Below are positions 18,210-28,520 of a stretch of DNA of 64,000 bases, piece after piece. The notes beneath the pieces were generated by a model. That model was not told the origin of the DNA. It saw nothing but the letters and a program-made list of their open reading frames with translations, and made no database searches. Made by a program: the position numbers and the translations under genes. Position 1 is the first letter of the stretch. Every line of letters starts with the position of its first letter. Location: NCBI GenBank assembly GCA_017306155.1, contig JAFKJB010000007.1, positions 1 to 64,000 of the forward strand, read 5' to 3'. This DNA is from Nitrosospira multiformis. GTDB lineage: Bacteria; Pseudomonadota; Gammaproteobacteria; Burkholderiales; Nitrosomonadaceae.

Positions 18210-18531
18210 TGCAGCATCAGCGTATTGAAACTGCGTATTGAAACTGTTTCAGGGAGCAACCATTGAATCCTGCCGCCGAGCCACCTCTCGGCGGCAAAAC
18301 CAGGACCCGGGTTTCACTTAAGGCAACCGGATTACATTCTGCTATCCTGCTGAGCTTCGTTTCTGCCAGTCCCTTTTCTTTCCGGCCATCCCATCAGGCA
18401 GAGAGGCCGGTGTCAACATCGCTCCATCGACTTTACCGCCGGACGCAGACGCTACCGGAACGGGAATGTTCTTCGCGCTGCGCGCCATTACATACCAAAA
18501 TAGACGGAACTGCGCAGGTAAGCAGGAGAAA
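18210..18531. other. Non-coding gap between the cytochrome and secA
   Basis: This gap between two convergent genes contains a 13-base tandem duplication (GCGTATTGAAACT at 18220-18232 and 18233-18245) and a perfect hairpin at 18271-18296. A 90-codon open frame on the + strand is rich in Ser, Arg and Pro, with no recognised motif, and is probably not a gene. No T-run is found beside the hairpin. Confidence 0.5.
18271..18296. repeat. Perfect 10-bp inverted repeat (hairpin)
   Basis: TGCCGCCGAG (18271-18280) and CTCGGCGGCA (18287-18296) are exact complements around the loop CCACCT. The stem is very GC-rich. It lies between the convergent ends of the cytochrome gene and secA and may stop or stabilise either transcript, although no U-tract follows in either direction. 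Confidence 0.7.
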
Positions 18532-21285
18532 TTAATTCAGCTTGCCATGACACTGTTTATATTTCTTTCCTGAGCCACAGGGGCATGGGTCATTACGTCC
18601 GATCTTTTCTCCTTGGCGGACGAACGGCTGATGTTTCTGCGAACGCTCCTGGACCCCGGTATCTTCCCCAATACCGTCGGAACCTCCTTCTTCATCCAGC
18701 GCTTCTTCAAAAGCAGCGTGATGGTACTGCACATTGACTGGCGCGTGGTGGGTTTCCGCCACGGCTTCCACCTGCTGCTCACTCCTGATCTGCACTGCCA
18801 TAAGCGTCTTGCTGACTTCCGCCTTGATTTCTTCGAGCATCGACGTGAAGAGTTCAAAAGCTTCGCGCTTGTATTCCTGCTTGGGATTTTTCTGCGCATA
18901 TCCGCGCAAATGAATTCCCTGGCGCAGGTGATCCAGTGAGGCGAGATGCTCGCGCCAGTGAATGTCAAGGCTTTGCAGCATCACCGCGCGCTCGTACTGA
19001 TGCATGATTGGCGCTCCTACCTGCTCCACCTTGCCGGAGTAGAGCGCATTCGCCGCCTCTATGATGCGCTGATGAAGGCTATCCTCATGCAGGTCCGGTT
19101 CCTTTTCCAGCCATTCCCGCAAGGGCAGGGGCAGATAATACTCGGCAGCCAGCGCCTTCTCCAGTCCTGGAATGTCCCATTCCTCCTCGACACTCTGCGG
19201 CGGCACATGGAGCGTGATGAGATTGCGCAGCATGTCCGCCCGCATCGCGGTTGTCGTTTCGGTAATATCTGCCGACTCAAGCAGTTCATTGCGTTGCTGA
19301 TAGATGACTTTGCGCTGATCATTGGCAACATCATCGTACTCCAGCAGTTGCTTGCGTATGTCGAAGTTGCGCGCCTCCACCTTGCGTTGCGCGTTCTCGA
19401 TTGCGCGCGTCACCCAGGGGTGTTCAATGGCTTCCCCCTGCGGCATTTTGAGCCGCTGCATGATGCTTGCCACCCGGTCGGATGCAAAAATACGCAACAG
19501 CGCATCCTCCAGCGATAGATAAAACCGGCTGGAACCAGCATCTCCCTGGCGGCCGGAACGGCCACGCAACTGATTATCCACCCGACGCGATTCATGGCGC
19601 TCGGTGCCGATGATGTGCAGCCCTCCTTTTTCCAGCACTTCATCATGGAGAGCCTGCCACTGCTGTTGCAGTTCCGCAATCCGTTCTGTTTTCTCTGATT
19701 CGCTCAGAGTCTCATCGGAGCGGATGCGCTCGAATTCAGGTTCGGGATTGCCACCCAGCACGATATCCGTGCCCCGGCCAGCCATGTTCGTGGCAATGGT
19801 GATCATTTTCGGACGACCCGCCTGGGCGACGATTTCCGCCTCTCGCGCGTGCTGCTTCGCGTTCAGCACCTGATGCGGCAATTTATCGCGGGTCAACAGG
19901 GAGGAAAGCAGTTCGTTGTTTTCAATCGAGGTGGTACCCACCAGAACAGGTTGACCTCTTTCCTGACAATCCTTGATATCCGCGATAATTGCCTGGTGCT
20001 TTTCGTCCATCGTGCGAAATACCTGATCCATCCGGTCGACACGGATCATGGGGCGATGGGTCGGAATGATCACGGTCTCCAGCCCGTAAATCTGCTGGAA
20101 TTCGTAAGCTTCAGTATCGGCAGTGCCGGTCATGCCTGCCAGTTTCTCGTACATCCGGAAATAATTCTGGAAGGTGATCGAGGCGAGCGTCTGATTCTCC
20201 TTCTGGATGGTAACACCTTCCTTTGCCTCCACCGCCTGATGCAAGCCTTCGGACCAACGCCTGCCTGACATGAGCCGGCCGGTAAACTCATCTACGATAA
20301 CGACTTCGCCATTCTGAATTACGTAGTGCTGATCCCGATGGAACAAGGCGTGTGCGCGCAGACCGGCATAAAGGTGGTGAACGAGACTGATATTGGCGGG
20401 ATCGTACAGGCTTGTTCCGGGGGGAAGCAAACCGCTCTGGACCAGCAGTTTTTCCGCGTGCTCGAATCCCGACTCGCTCAACAGTACCTGCTGAGTTTTT
20501 TCATCCACGCTGAAATCCCCCGGACTGTCCTCGTTTTCCTGCCGGACCAGTTTGGGAATCAGCGTGTTCATGCGCACATAAACATCCGTGTTGCCTTCCG
20601 CCTGTCCGGAAATGATCAAAGGAGTACGCGCCTCATCAATCAGGATGGAGTCGACCTCATCGACAATGGCAAAATTGAGCAGGCGCTGTACCCGTTCGAT
20701 CGAATGATTCACCATGTTGTCGCGCAAATAATCGAATCCGTATTCGTTGTTGGTGCCATAGGTTATATCGGCTGCGTAAGCTGCCTGCTTGTCGCCATGA
20801 TCCATCTGGGACAGAATCACTCCTACGCTGATCCCCAGGAACCGATAGATGCGCCCCATCCATTCGGCATCGCGCTTTGCCAGATAATCGTTCACGGTGA
20901 TAAGGTGCACCCCCTTGCCCGCAAGAGCATTGAGGTAAGCAGGCAAAGTTGCCATCAGTGTCTTGCCTTCACCTGTCCGCATTTCGGCAATTCTGCCATC
21001 GTGAAGCACCATGCCACCAATCAACTGCACATCGAAATGACGCATTCCGAGCACACGCTTGCCTGCTTCGCGCACGACTGCAAACGCCTCCGGCAGCAGC
21101 ATATCGAGATTGGCCCCTTCCCCGATGCGCTGCCTGAACTCTTCTGTCTTTCCACGCAACTCAGCATCGCTCAGCGCCGCAATCGTCGCTTCCAGCGCAT
21201 TGATCGTCGCCACGGTCTGTGAATACTGTTTGATGAGCCTGTCGTTACGGCTCCCGAACACTTTTTTGAGCAGATTGTTGAGCAT
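18532..21285 (-). CDS. secA: Preprotein translocase ATPase SecA
   Basis: This is the motor of Sec-dependent export, acting at SecYEG on the inner membrane. The 917-residue length is typical. Walker A ([10 protein letters not shown], about 103-112), Walker B/DEAD-like [13 protein letters not shown] and the second nucleotide fold [10 protein letters not shown] are present. The C-terminal zinc finger [13 protein letters not shown] supplies C901, C903, C912 and H913 for SecB and phospholipid contact. The start at 21285 ([16 protein letters not shown]) matches the family. It lies downstream of the M23 peptidase gene, behind a strong terminator, so it probably has its own promoter. Confidence 0.98.
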   Translation of the reverse strand: MLNNLLKKVFGSRNDRLIKQYSQTVATINALEATIAALSDAELRGKTEEFRQRIGEGANLDMLLPEAFAVVREAGKRVLGMRHFDVQLIGGMVLHDGRIAEMRTGEGKTLMATLPAYLNALAGKGVHLITVNDYLAKRDAEWMGRIYRFLGISVGVILSQMDHGDKQAAYAADITYGTNNEYGFDYLRDNMVNHSIERVQRLLNFAIVDEVDSILIDEARTPLIISGQAEGNTDVYVRMNTLIPKLVRQENEDSPGDFSVDEKTQQVLLSESGFEHAEKLLVQSGLLPPGTSLYDPANISLVHHLYAGLRAHALFHRDQHYVIQNGEVVIVDEFTGRLMSGRRWSEGLHQAVEAKEGVTIQKENQTLASITFQNYFRMYEKLAGMTGTADTEAYEFQQIYGLETVIIPTHRPMIRVDRMDQVFRTMDEKHQAIIADIKDCQERGQPVLVGTTSIENNELLSSLLTRDKLPHQVLNAKQHAREAEIVAQAGRPKMITIATNMAGRGTDIVLGGNPEPEFERIRSDETLSESEKTERIAELQQQWQALHDEVLEKGGLHIIGTERHESRRVDNQLRGRSGRQGDAGSSRFYLSLEDALLRIFASDRVASIMQRLKMPQGEAIEHPWVTRAIENAQRKVEARNFDIRKQLLEYDDVANDQRKVIYQQRNELLESADITETTTAMRADMLRNLITLHVPPQSVEEEWDIPGLEKALAAEYYLPLPLREWLEKEPDLHEDSLHQRIIEAANALYSGKVEQVGAPIMHQYERAVMLQSLDIHWREHLASLDHLRQGIHLRGYAQKNPKQEYKREAFELFTSMLEEIKAEVSKTLMAVQIRSEQQVEAVAETHHAPVNVQYHHAAFEEALDEEGGSDGIGEDTGVQERSQKHQPFVRQGEKIGRNDPCPCGSGKKYKQCHGKLN

Positions 21286-21314
21286 GAAAATTCTATTTCT
21301 ATTAAACGATCGTC

Positions 21315-21352
21315 AAAAAAATAGGGGGTGAGGTTTTTTCGGCCTCACCCCC
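21315..21352 (-). terminator. Rho-independent terminator after the M23 peptidase gene
   Basis: On the minus strand the stem GGGGGTGAGG / CCTCACCCCC (21352-21343 and 21333-21324) closes a loop of nine bases, and the transcript continues as TATTTTTTT (T-run at 21321-21315). It lies between the end of the peptidase gene and the start of secA, so it should insulate secA from upstream transcription. Confidence 0.88.
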
Positions 21353-21375
21353 CACTGCAAAGTATTTATCCCGGA

Positions 21376-22293
21376 TCAACCCGGCATCTTCAGGAACCGT
21401 GACGGATTTTGCGGCGAGCCCCTGTGCCTGACTTCAAAGTGAAGATGCGGGCCGGTAGAGCGACCTGTGCTGCCCACCTGCGCGATCTTCTGTCCACGCA
21501 CCACTACCTGGCCCACCTTCACCAGGCGCTTGGAGGCATGAGCATAGCGGCTGACAAAGTCATTGCCGTGGTCAACATCAATCATATTACCATACTCAGG
21601 ATGATAATCGGAATACACTACCACGCCCCCCGCCGCCGCGAGAATGGGCGATCCGGCAGGCATTATGAAGTCGATACCTTCATGAAAATGACGCTTTCCG
21701 GAAAAAGGATCGATACGCAAGCCAAAACCGGAGGAGTACGCCTTCCCCTCTACCGGCATTGCCGATGGAAGAGACTTCTTCCTGAGCCTGTCCTCCATCA
21801 GCAATGAATCCAGGGCGTCGAGTTTGTCGGTGCGATCATCCAGCGTCCGTGCCAACTCCTGTATCTGGCTGTTGAATTCAGTAAATGAGATATCCTGTAA
21901 TTGCTGTGTAGACAACGTACCTCCCTGTCCCGGATTCTGGTTGAACAGGTATTCCTGCGGCTTCATGCCGGCCATCTCTGCCAGCCGCATGCCAACGGAA
22001 TCGAGCCGCAACAGCTGGGCCTGCATCTGGCCCATCTTGATCGCCATGGCGTTGAGATTGTCGCGCAGATAGGATTGCGTTTTCTGGTGCTCTTCCTGCT
22101 GTGCACTTAAAACCAGTGATCTCAATGTGGGACTGTCGATCTTGTCTGCATACCGCAGAGATATATAGTTGAGTACCATTGCTATCAGCATGGAAGCAAA
22201 AAAGAACCCGGAAACCACGAGCATAAGATGCTTACTGGTTAAAGTCAGGGTTTTTGCTTTTGCCGAATTATTGGAAATTAGAATAATATTCAT
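21376..22293 (-). CDS. M23 family peptidoglycan metallopeptidase, membrane-anchored
   Basis: The 305-residue protein has an N-terminal transmembrane anchor (about 24-46), a helical, probably coiled-coil region (60-175) and a C-terminal LytM/M23 domain. The zinc and catalytic residues are intact: H204 and D208 in HEGID, the RYAHAS histidine, and H283/H285 in HLHFEV. It should therefore be an active endopeptidase, or an activator, acting on peptidoglycan in the periplasm. The C-terminal glycine-rich SGFGLRIDP motif is typical. It is divergent from the DciA-like gene with only 32 bases between the starts and ends in a strong terminator. Confidence 0.93.
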   Translation of the reverse strand: MNIILISNNSAKAKTLTLTSKHLMLVVSGFFFASMLIAMVLNYISLRYADKIDSPTLRSLVLSAQQEEHQKTQSYLRDNLNAMAIKMGQMQAQLLRLDSVGMRLAEMAGMKPQEYLFNQNPGQGGTLSTQQLQDISFTEFNSQIQELARTLDDRTDKLDALDSLLMEDRLRKKSLPSAMPVEGKAYSSGFGLRIDPFSGKRHFHEGIDFIMPAGSPILAAAGGVVVYSDYHPEYGNMIDVDHGNDFVSRYAHASKRLVKVGQVVVRGQKIAQVGSTGRSTGPHLHFEVRHRGSPQNPSRFLKMPG

Positions 22294-22325
22294 CTTCTCC
22301 CCTAATCATTGATCATGATTCAGCC

Positions 22326-22778
22326 ATGATTGCCCGCAAGATCGATTTCTACCTTGGGACCCTGAGGCTGACGCCTGAGCATCAGCGGTTATTCAATCAC
22401 GTGGAAAAGTTAACCGAGATGCAACGGGCATTTAAGAAAATTATGCCCCCTAACCTGGGCAAGCACTGCGCTTTAGGTGGCTTCTCTGAAGGAAGCCTGA
22501 CAATTTGCGCGGATAACGGTGCGATTGCTGCAAAACTCAGACACATGCTGCCATCATTATTATTAAAGCTTCAGGCAGCCGGGTACGAGGTTACTGCAAT
22601 TCGGATTGCTGTGCAAGCAAATTACCGCGACATTCGCGGAAATGATCTCCCGGAGAGAAAACGCCAAATAAATGAAGGAGGCATCAAGAGCCTGAATGTC
22701 CTGGCTGCGGGTCTGGGAGATTCACCCTTGAAAACCGCGGTGGAGTCGCTGCTGGAAAAACAGGAAAGGAAACCCTGA
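22326..22778 (+). CDS. DUF721 / DciA-like protein
   Basis: This 150-residue protein of the DUF721 family is related to DciA, the loader of replicative helicase in bacteria without DnaC. The conserved KH-like domain occupies about residues 30-105 (LGKHCALGGFSEGSLTICADN and LRHMLPSLLLKL-like segments) and the C-terminal tail is polar. The ATG at 22326 has no strong ribosome site. A role in replication initiation is a family-based inference. The position between ftsZ and secA, divergent from an M23 peptidase gene, is common in betaproteobacteria. Confidence 0.8.
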   Translation: MIARKIDFYLGTLRLTPEHQRLFNHVEKLTEMQRAFKKIMPPNLGKHCALGGFSEGSLTICADNGAIAAKLRHMLPSLLLKLQAAGYEVTAIRIAVQANYRDIRGNDLPERKRQINEGGIKSLNVLAAGLGDSPLKTAVESLLEKQERKP

Positions 22779-23220
22779 AAGAAAGGCGATGATGCCTTGT
22801 TCCATCCCTGTTTTATCCCTATTTTTATCTCCATATTCTGAACAAAACAAAACCGCGAGCCGGCCGAAGGGGAGCAAGACTGGAAGGGAACAAACGCAGA
22901 AGGAAGGATGTCCAACCATCAGGGTTGAATCAGCAGGAATCAGCAGATTGCCGCGCATCATGAGCGGTGCTGAACGCTACCCAGGCGAAGGAAATTCCAT
23001 CGCAGGAAGTAACGGACCGCTGATTTGCTGAGGCGATCTCCAGGAAAAAACTCCAGGCGATAACAGCCTGTTCCGCCTATTTGCGCTTCTGAGCCTGAAT
23101 CAAGGTAGATCAGAAGGCAAGAGATATCCCAGTGCAGTCATGCTGCCGGTGAACCTCACCCCGACAGTCTCGCTCCAGACCGGATACAACCGGTTATCGT
23201 CGCTCGATCAGCCTGCTTCC
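22779..23220. other. Non-coding gap between the DciA-like gene and ftsZ
   Basis: These 442 bases hold no supported gene. In many proteobacteria lpxC follows ftsZ here, but neither lpxC nor a remnant is visible. No clear terminator hairpin with a T-run was found for either flanking gene, though both end facing this gap. Confidence 0.6.
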
Positions 23221-24390
23221 TCAGTCGGCCTGTTTTCTCAGGAATGCAGGAATATCCAGTAGATCCACCCCTGACTGCTTCATCGCTTCGACAGCTGCAT
23301 CCCGCTGCCTGTTCGTCCGGATCGAAGCAGGACCTTCCGAATCCTTCCAGTTCATGCTGTCGATACTGTCCACTGGGCTGCGTGGGTGGACAACGCTCAA
23401 AGGCTTGGGCGGGACGCGATTTGCGCCTCCCAGGCCGACTCCGCCCAGACCGGTCGCCACCACCGTCACACGCAGATCATCATGCATATCGTCGTCAATG
23501 ACCGTCCCGATGATCACGGTAGCGTCCTCGGCGGTGAAGTCCTTGATCGTGTTCATTACATCATGTACCTCGCGCATCTTCATTGCGGCGTTGGCGGTGA
23601 TGTTTACCAGTACTCCACGGGCACCGGCAAGATTGATGTCTTCCAGCAAGGGACTTGCAACCGCTTGCTCGGCTGCGGCATGAGCGCGATCGGGACCACA
23701 GGCAATCGCCGAACCCATCATTGCCATACCCATTTCGGACATCACCGTTTTCACATCGGCAAAATCGACATTGACAAGGCCCGGACAATTGATTACTTCA
23801 GCAATACCGGCGACCGCGCTATACAATACGTTGTTGGCTGCCTTGAATGCATCCAGCATGCTGACGTCATCTCCCAGCACCGCCATCAGCTTGTCATTGG
23901 GAATCACAATCAGGGAATCAACGTATTGCGCAAGCGCTTCCAGCCCCGCCTGGGCCGCTCTCACGCGCCTGCCTTCAAATACAAAAGGTTTCGTGACTAC
24001 GGCGACGGTCAGAATTCCCATTTCCCTTGCAACCTGAGCCACTACCGGCGCAGCCCCTGTTCCGGTTCCGCCACCCATGCCCGCAGTGATGAATAGCATG
24101 TCCGCCCCTTCAATCAGCTCGGCAATGCGGTCGCGATCCTCAAGCGCGGCATGCCGTCCAATCTCTGGATCCGCACCCGCCCCCAACCCCTTGGTGATCG
24201 TCGACCCCAGTTGCACCAGGGTGCGCGCCTGATTGCGCTTCAATGCCTGCGAATCGGTATTGGCGCAAATAAATTCGACGCCTTGCACACCGTTTTCCAT
24301 CATGTGATCTACGGCATTACCACCACACCCGCCAACGCCGATCACCTTGATAACAGCTTCCTGTGTTTGTGTATCCATGATTTGGAACAT
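23221..24390 (-). CDS. ftsZ: Cell division GTPase FtsZ
   Basis: This tubulin-like GTPase forms the division ring at midcell. In 389 residues it has the N-terminal [12 protein letters not shown] nucleotide motif, the tubulin signature [10 protein letters not shown], the T7 loop region around [11 protein letters not shown] and the C-terminal peptide [11 protein letters not shown] that binds FtsA and ZipA. The start at 24390 ([10 protein letters not shown]) is chosen because GAGAGGTG lies just upstream and family members begin this way; an ATG at 24420 would add ten residues. It is the last gene of the dcw cluster, 146 bases after ftsA. Confidence 0.98.
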   Translation of the reverse strand: MFQIMDTQTQEAVIKVIGVGGCGGNAVDHMMENGVQGVEFICANTDSQALKRNQARTLVQLGSTITKGLGAGADPEIGRHAALEDRDRIAELIEGADMLFITAGMGGGTGTGAAPVVAQVAREMGILTVAVVTKPFVFEGRRVRAAQAGLEALAQYVDSLIVIPNDKLMAVLGDDVSMLDAFKAANNVLYSAVAGIAEVINCPGLVNVDFADVKTVMSEMGMAMMGSAIACGPDRAHAAAEQAVASPLLEDINLAGARGVLVNITANAAMKMREVHDVMNTIKDFTAEDATVIIGTVIDDDMHDDLRVTVVATGLGGVGLGGANRVPPKPLSVVHPRSPVDSIDSMNWKDSEGPASIRTNRQRDAAVEAMKQSGVDLLDIPAFLRKQAD

Positions 24391-24536
24391 CACGCACCTC
24401 TCTTTTATATGTTCAAACAATAAACGCTACCCATTGAGACCCTGACGGTATGCAACTCGCGCTTGCACTTGCCAGGTACAAAGTACTGCTTTCGAACTCT
24501 TCCATGCCCCTTCCATGCCCGTACGCAGTCAGCAAC

Positions 24537-25775
24537 TCAGAAATTGACCTGGAACCAGCTTTTCATCCTGTCCAGAATCCGCGTGAATGAATTACCTTCC
24601 AGCCTGCTTTGCTGGTGCTGTTGAAACTGATCCACCCCTGAGAGGATCAAGCCTATTCCGGTGGAATATCTCGGTGTGACCACCACTTCCTCCAGGCTGC
24701 CGTGGTAATTGGGCAATCCCAGTCGCACCGGCATGTGGAATATTTCTTCACCGAGTTCCACCATCCCTTCCAGCGAACTGCTGCCACCCGTGATCACGAT
24801 CCCCGACGACAGCAATTTTTCGAATCCGCTGCGGCGCAATTCAGCCTGTACCAGAGAGTAGAGTTCTTCCACGCGCGGCTCGATGACTTCCGCCAATGTC
24901 TGCCTTGACAGATGGCGGATCCCGCGATTGCCCACTCCCGCCACTTCCACCACTTCGTTCGGGTCAGCCATGCTGCGCAACGCGCACCCATAGCGGCATT
25001 TGATGCCTTCGGCATCGCTTGGGGAGGTGCGCAGCGCCAACGCAATATCGTTGGTAATCTGATCTCCTGCAATCGGAATCACCGCGGTGTGACGGATGGC
25101 GCCCCGGGCAAATACCGCAATATCGGTCGTACCCCCGCCGATATCCAGCAGACAAACGCCGAGATCTTTCTCATCTTCCGATAGAACAGCCATTGCAGAA
25201 GCAAGAGGCTGCAACACCAGGTCGCGCACTTCCAGACCGCAGCCGCGTACGCACTTGAGGATGTTCTGGACGGCCGATACCGAACCCGTAACGATATGAA
25301 CCTTGACTTCGAGCCGCACACCACTCATGCCAACCGGCTCCAGAACATCCTCTTGCTCGTCTATGATGAATTCCTGGTTGAGCACATGGAGCACCTGCTG
25401 GTCGTTCAGGATATTCACGGCCTTTGCCGTCTCCATCACCCGCTCCACATCCTGCCGCGTCACCTCCTTGTTCCTGATAGGCACCATCCCGTGCGAATTG
25501 AAACTTTTGATATGACTGCCTGCGATACCGGTATAAACCTCACGGATCTTGCAGTCCGCCATCAACTCCGCCTCCTCCAGCGCACGTTGAATCGCATTCA
25601 TGGTTGCATCGATATTGACGACCACGCCTTTCTTCAGTCCCCGTGATGGATGACTGCCCATACCGATCACTGTATATCCGCCTTCGGGCTTCATTTCAGC
25701 GACAACAGTCACAATCTTCGAAGTGCCGATATCAATGCCGACAACCAGATTTTTCGCTTCATTCCCTCTATTCAT
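24537..25775 (-). CDS. ftsA: Cell division protein FtsA
   Basis: This actin-like ATPase anchors FtsZ to the membrane. The phosphate loop VVGIDIGTSKIVTVVAE begins about nine residues after the chosen start, and DIGGGTTDIAVF plus VITGGSSSLEGM complete the ATPase fold. The C-terminal amphipathic membrane-targeting helix is visible as ILDRMKSWFQVNF. The ATG at 25775 gives 412 residues, the family length. An ATG at 25898, overlapping ftsQ by 35 bases, would add a polar 41-residue Gln/Glu-rich extension. Neither start has a strong ribosome site, so the longer form cannot be excluded. Confidence 0.95.
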   Translation of the reverse strand: MNRGNEAKNLVVGIDIGTSKIVTVVAEMKPEGGYTVIGMGSHPSRGLKKGVVVNIDATMNAIQRALEEAELMADCKIREVYTGIAGSHIKSFNSHGMVPIRNKEVTRQDVERVMETAKAVNILNDQQVLHVLNQEFIIDEQEDVLEPVGMSGVRLEVKVHIVTGSVSAVQNILKCVRGCGLEVRDLVLQPLASAMAVLSEDEKDLGVCLLDIGGGTTDIAVFARGAIRHTAVIPIAGDQITNDIALALRTSPSDAEGIKCRYGCALRSMADPNEVVEVAGVGNRGIRHLSRQTLAEVIEPRVEELYSLVQAELRRSGFEKLLSSGIVITGGSSSLEGMVELGEEIFHMPVRLGLPNYHGSLEEVVVTPRYSTGIGLILSGVDQFQQHQQSRLEGNSFTRILDRMKSWFQVNF

Positions 25776-25863
25776 TTGCCTTGCAATCCCTGCTTCCTCC
25801 CGCTCCACGGGATTCCCGGAAATCCTGCCTGTCTGCTCTGTCTGCTCCTGAGGAGCTTCACTG

Positions 25864-26574
25864 CTATTGCGCTCCACGCGCTGCGAAACCACTGACATAA
25901 CGTAAATCTACATAACTCAAACGTTGATTCAATCGCGCTGCGACCAGATCATGTGTCTGTACATAGCGCTCCAATCGCTTCTCCAGATGCTCTCGCCCAA
26001 GCTCCAGTATCGTTCCGTTCCCAAGGCGAACCCGCCACGCACGCCGAGGTGAAAGTTCCATCTGATCGACATCCTGCCTCAACGGCTGTAGCATTCTGGT
26101 AAAAACCGCATGCTGATGCACCATTTCACGAACACTCTCCCTTGGTCCTTCAAATATCGGCATCGGCTCATCCGATGTAGCATTGAATATCTCTCCCTGC
26201 CTGTTGACCAGAGCACTATCGCCCCAGTGTGCTAGCGGCACATGCTCCTCGACCACTACGTCCAGCCCATTCGGCCAGATCCGCCGAACACTTGCCACCC
26301 TTACCCAGGCCAGTTTTTCGAACGTGCGCCGCGCAGCCTCAAGATCAATGGTTAAAAAATTTCCTCCCATTTCGCGATGAATTGCGTCAGAAACCTGTTC
26401 TCGCGTCACATGCTTAAGCTCGCCGCTGCCGCTGTTGCTCCTGATATTGACCTCCTTCAGAGGCAGCAGCGGCAGATGGATCGCCCACTGGACCGCCAGA
26501 TAGATCGCTACCAGTCCCGCCAGCGTAAACAGCCAGTCCGCCACCTGGTTCAATGCCTGATGGTTATCCCACAT
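25864..26574 (-). CDS. ftsQ: Cell division protein FtsQ
   Basis: This 236-residue bitopic division protein has a short cytoplasmic N-terminus, one transmembrane segment (about 13-30) and a periplasmic POTRA domain ([12 protein letters not shown] onward), followed by the beta domain that binds FtsB/FtsL. The motif [31 protein letters not shown] is split here only for description: [12 protein letters not shown] and [10 protein letters not shown] are both present. It overlaps ddl by 11 bases, so translation is probably coupled. Confidence 0.95.
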   Translation of the reverse strand: MWDNHQALNQVADWLFTLAGLVAIYLAVQWAIHLPLLPLKEVNIRSNSGSGELKHVTREQVSDAIHREMGGNFLTIDLEAARRTFEKLAWVRVASVRRIWPNGLDVVVEEHVPLAHWGDSALVNRQGEIFNATSDEPMPIFEGPRESVREMVHQHAVFTRMLQPLRQDVDQMELSPRRAWRVRLGNGTILELGREHLEKRLERYVQTHDLVAARLNQRLSYVDLRYVSGFAARGAQ

Positions 26575-27484
26575 GAGCCAGTTCCAGTATCTTCAGTACC
26601 AGTTCCTCGAACGATATTCCTGCCGTTTTTGCCGCCATGGGAACGAGACTATGGGCGGTCATCCCGGGCGAGGTGTTCGCTTCGAGGAAATAGGGAGTGC
26701 CCGACCCGTCCAGTATCAAATCCACCCTTCCCCAACCTTCGCAGCCCAACAGTCTGTGCGCCTGCAATGCCTGTTTCCGAATGACGCACTCCTGCTCTTC
26801 GGACACCCCGCTCGGACAGAAATACTGCGTCTTGTCCGACAGATATTTCGCTTCGTAGTCGTACAGATCACCTTCGACCTGAATTCGCACCAGCGGCAAC
26901 GCAACATCTCCAAGAATGGAAGCCGTGAGCTCAGTTCCTTCGATAAACTGCTCCGCCAGCACCATGGCATCATGGCGGGCGGCAAGACGCCATGCGGCGG
27001 CGACTTCCCCTGCCTTTCTTACCTTGCTCAAGCCAATGGTGGAACCCTCTCGTGAAGGTTTCACAATCAGCGGCAGGCCGAGTTCTTCTGCCACCGCATC
27101 AAAATCGCTCTGCTCATCGAGCAGGATATGGCGCGGCGTGTTGATACCTGCGGACTGCCAGAGCAATTTGGTGCGCCATTTGTCCATCGCCAGGGCGCTG
27201 GCCAGCACGCCGCTCCCGGTATAGGGAAGCCCCAGCAGTTCCAGCGCACCCTGGACTGTCCCATCTTCGCCATAACGGCCATGTAGAGCGATATGAGCGC
27301 GCGCATACCCTTGCTGCAAAAGCGCGTCCATGTGCTGTTCGGAGGGGTCGAATGGATGCGCGTCCACTCCGCAGCGACGCAGGGCATCAAGTACGGCTTT
27401 GCCACTTTCAAGGGAAATCTCGCGCTCCGCTGATCGCCCTCCGAGGAGAACTGCGACTTTCCCGAAGTCATGCCTATCGGCCAT
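26564..27484 (-). CDS. ddl: D-alanine--D-alanine ligase
   Basis: This ATP-grasp enzyme makes the D-Ala-D-Ala dipeptide that MurF adds to the cell-wall precursor. In 306 residues it has [17 protein letters not shown] at the N-terminus, the ATP-binding [18 protein letters not shown], the late [15 protein letters not shown] and ELTASILGD. The ATG at 27484 is preceded by AGGAAGG at nine bases; upstream ATGs at 27493 and 27520 are less well placed. It overlaps murB by 11 bases and ftsQ by 11. Confidence 0.96.
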   Translation of the reverse strand: MADRHDFGKVAVLLGGRSAEREISLESGKAVLDALRRCGVDAHPFDPSEQHMDALLQQGYARAHIALHGRYGEDGTVQGALELLGLPYTGSGVLASALAMDKWRTKLLWQSAGINTPRHILLDEQSDFDAVAEELGLPLIVKPSREGSTIGLSKVRKAGEVAAAWRLAARHDAMVLAEQFIEGTELTASILGDVALPLVRIQVEGDLYDYEAKYLSDKTQYFCPSGVSEEQECVIRKQALQAHRLLGCEGWGRVDLILDGSGTPYFLEANTSPGMTAHSLVPMAAKTAGISFEELVLKILELAHVG

Positions 27485-28520
27485 ATTCACCATCCTTCCT
27501 GTACTCAGTCTGGGAAACACGCAATTCAGGTCTGACGGGAATTCCGATAATGCGCACCTCCTGTTTCAATTCCACGCTGGTCTGCTTTTTTACGGTTTCA
27601 CGTACCGCAGCAATCACCGCTTCTATATCGGAGGCGGTAGCACCGCCGGTGTTCACAATGAAATTCGCATGCTGTGGCGAAACCATGGCGCCCCCGATAC
27701 AAAACCCCTTAAGCCCGCACGACTCGATGAGCCGCGCCGCCTTGTCATTCTCCGGATTGCGGAACACGGACCCGGCATTAGGCAGGTTTAAAGGCTGACT
27801 CTGGATACGGCGGGCAAGCAACTCCTTGATCTTCTGCCGAACTGACGCAGCATCGTCCCGCGGTAACGCGAACCACGCGCCCGAGAACCATTCGCCCGCC
27901 AGAGAATCGTCAGGAACGTCTTCTGTGCCCCCAGCCTTCTGGCCCCCGACGCTCCCCTCTGTCTTCAACGCCACGTGCCGGTAGGCGATTTCGTAATTTC
28001 CCGGCAACCGTCTGCGCAATTCCCCCGAGCGATCCATGGTTTGCACGCTGGAGACGATTTCCCAAGTTTCGACCCCGTAGCATCCGGCATTCATTGCCAG
28101 TGCGCCGCCCACGGTGCCGGGAATGCCTGCCAGGAATTCCGCTCCTCCCAACCCCTGCAACGCAGCAAACCGGGCGACTTTGGCGCAGGCCACCCCTGCG
28201 CCGGCGTAAATCAGCATCTCGCCCGCATCGGATTGTTCCAGCCGCAAATCGTTCAGGCGGGCATGCAGTACAACGATGCTGCCCCGCACCCCACCATCGC
28301 GTACCAGGAGATTGCTGCCAAGTCCCACCACATACACCGGTTCATTCCAGGGCAGACCGCGCAGAAATGTCGCAAAATCATCCAGGTCCACCGGCAGAAA
28401 GATGCGCTCCGCACTCCCGCCCGCGCGCCAGGAAGTGTAGTTCTTCATCGGCTGATTATGGCGCAGTTCGCCACGAACGCTGGCATAATCAAGAGAAAGG
28501 TTGATTTCTGACATATCCAT
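27474..28520 (-). CDS. murB: UDP-N-acetylenolpyruvoylglucosamine reductase
   Basis: This FAD- and NADPH-dependent enzyme forms UDP-MurNAc. At 348 residues it has the N-terminal [11 protein letters not shown], the FAD-site [31 protein letters not shown], and the late [17 protein letters not shown] that carries the serine proton donor. An insertion near residues 195-215 ([18 protein letters not shown]) looks low in complexity. The start codon directly abuts the murC stop, consistent with one transcript. It overlaps ddl. Confidence 0.96.
   Translation of the reverse strand: MDMSEINLSLDYASVRGELRHNQPMKNYTSWRAGGSAERIFLPVDLDDFATFLRGLPWNEPVYVVGLGSNLLVRDGGVRGSIVVLHARLNDLRLEQSDAGEMLIYAGAGVACAKVARFAALQGLGGAEFLAGIPGTVGGALAMNAGCYGVETWEIVSSVQTMDRSGELRRRLPGNYEIAYRHVALKTEGSVGGQKAGGTEDVPDDSLAGEWFSGAWFALPRDDAASVRQKIKELLARRIQSQPLNLPNAGSVFRNPENDKAARLIESCGLKGFCIGGAMVSPQHANFIVNTGGATASDIEAVIAAVRETVKKQTSVELKQEVRIIGIPVRPELRVSQTEYRKDGEYGR

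Noticed and set aside
18263-18535. Open frame of 90 codons between the cytochrome gene and secA
   Set aside because: Contains the perfect hairpin, lacks a ribosome site and shows Ser/Arg/Pro-rich, non-protein-like composition.
20326-21222. Open frame of 298 codons on the + strand
   Set aside because: Antisense to the N-terminal half of secA; no motif.
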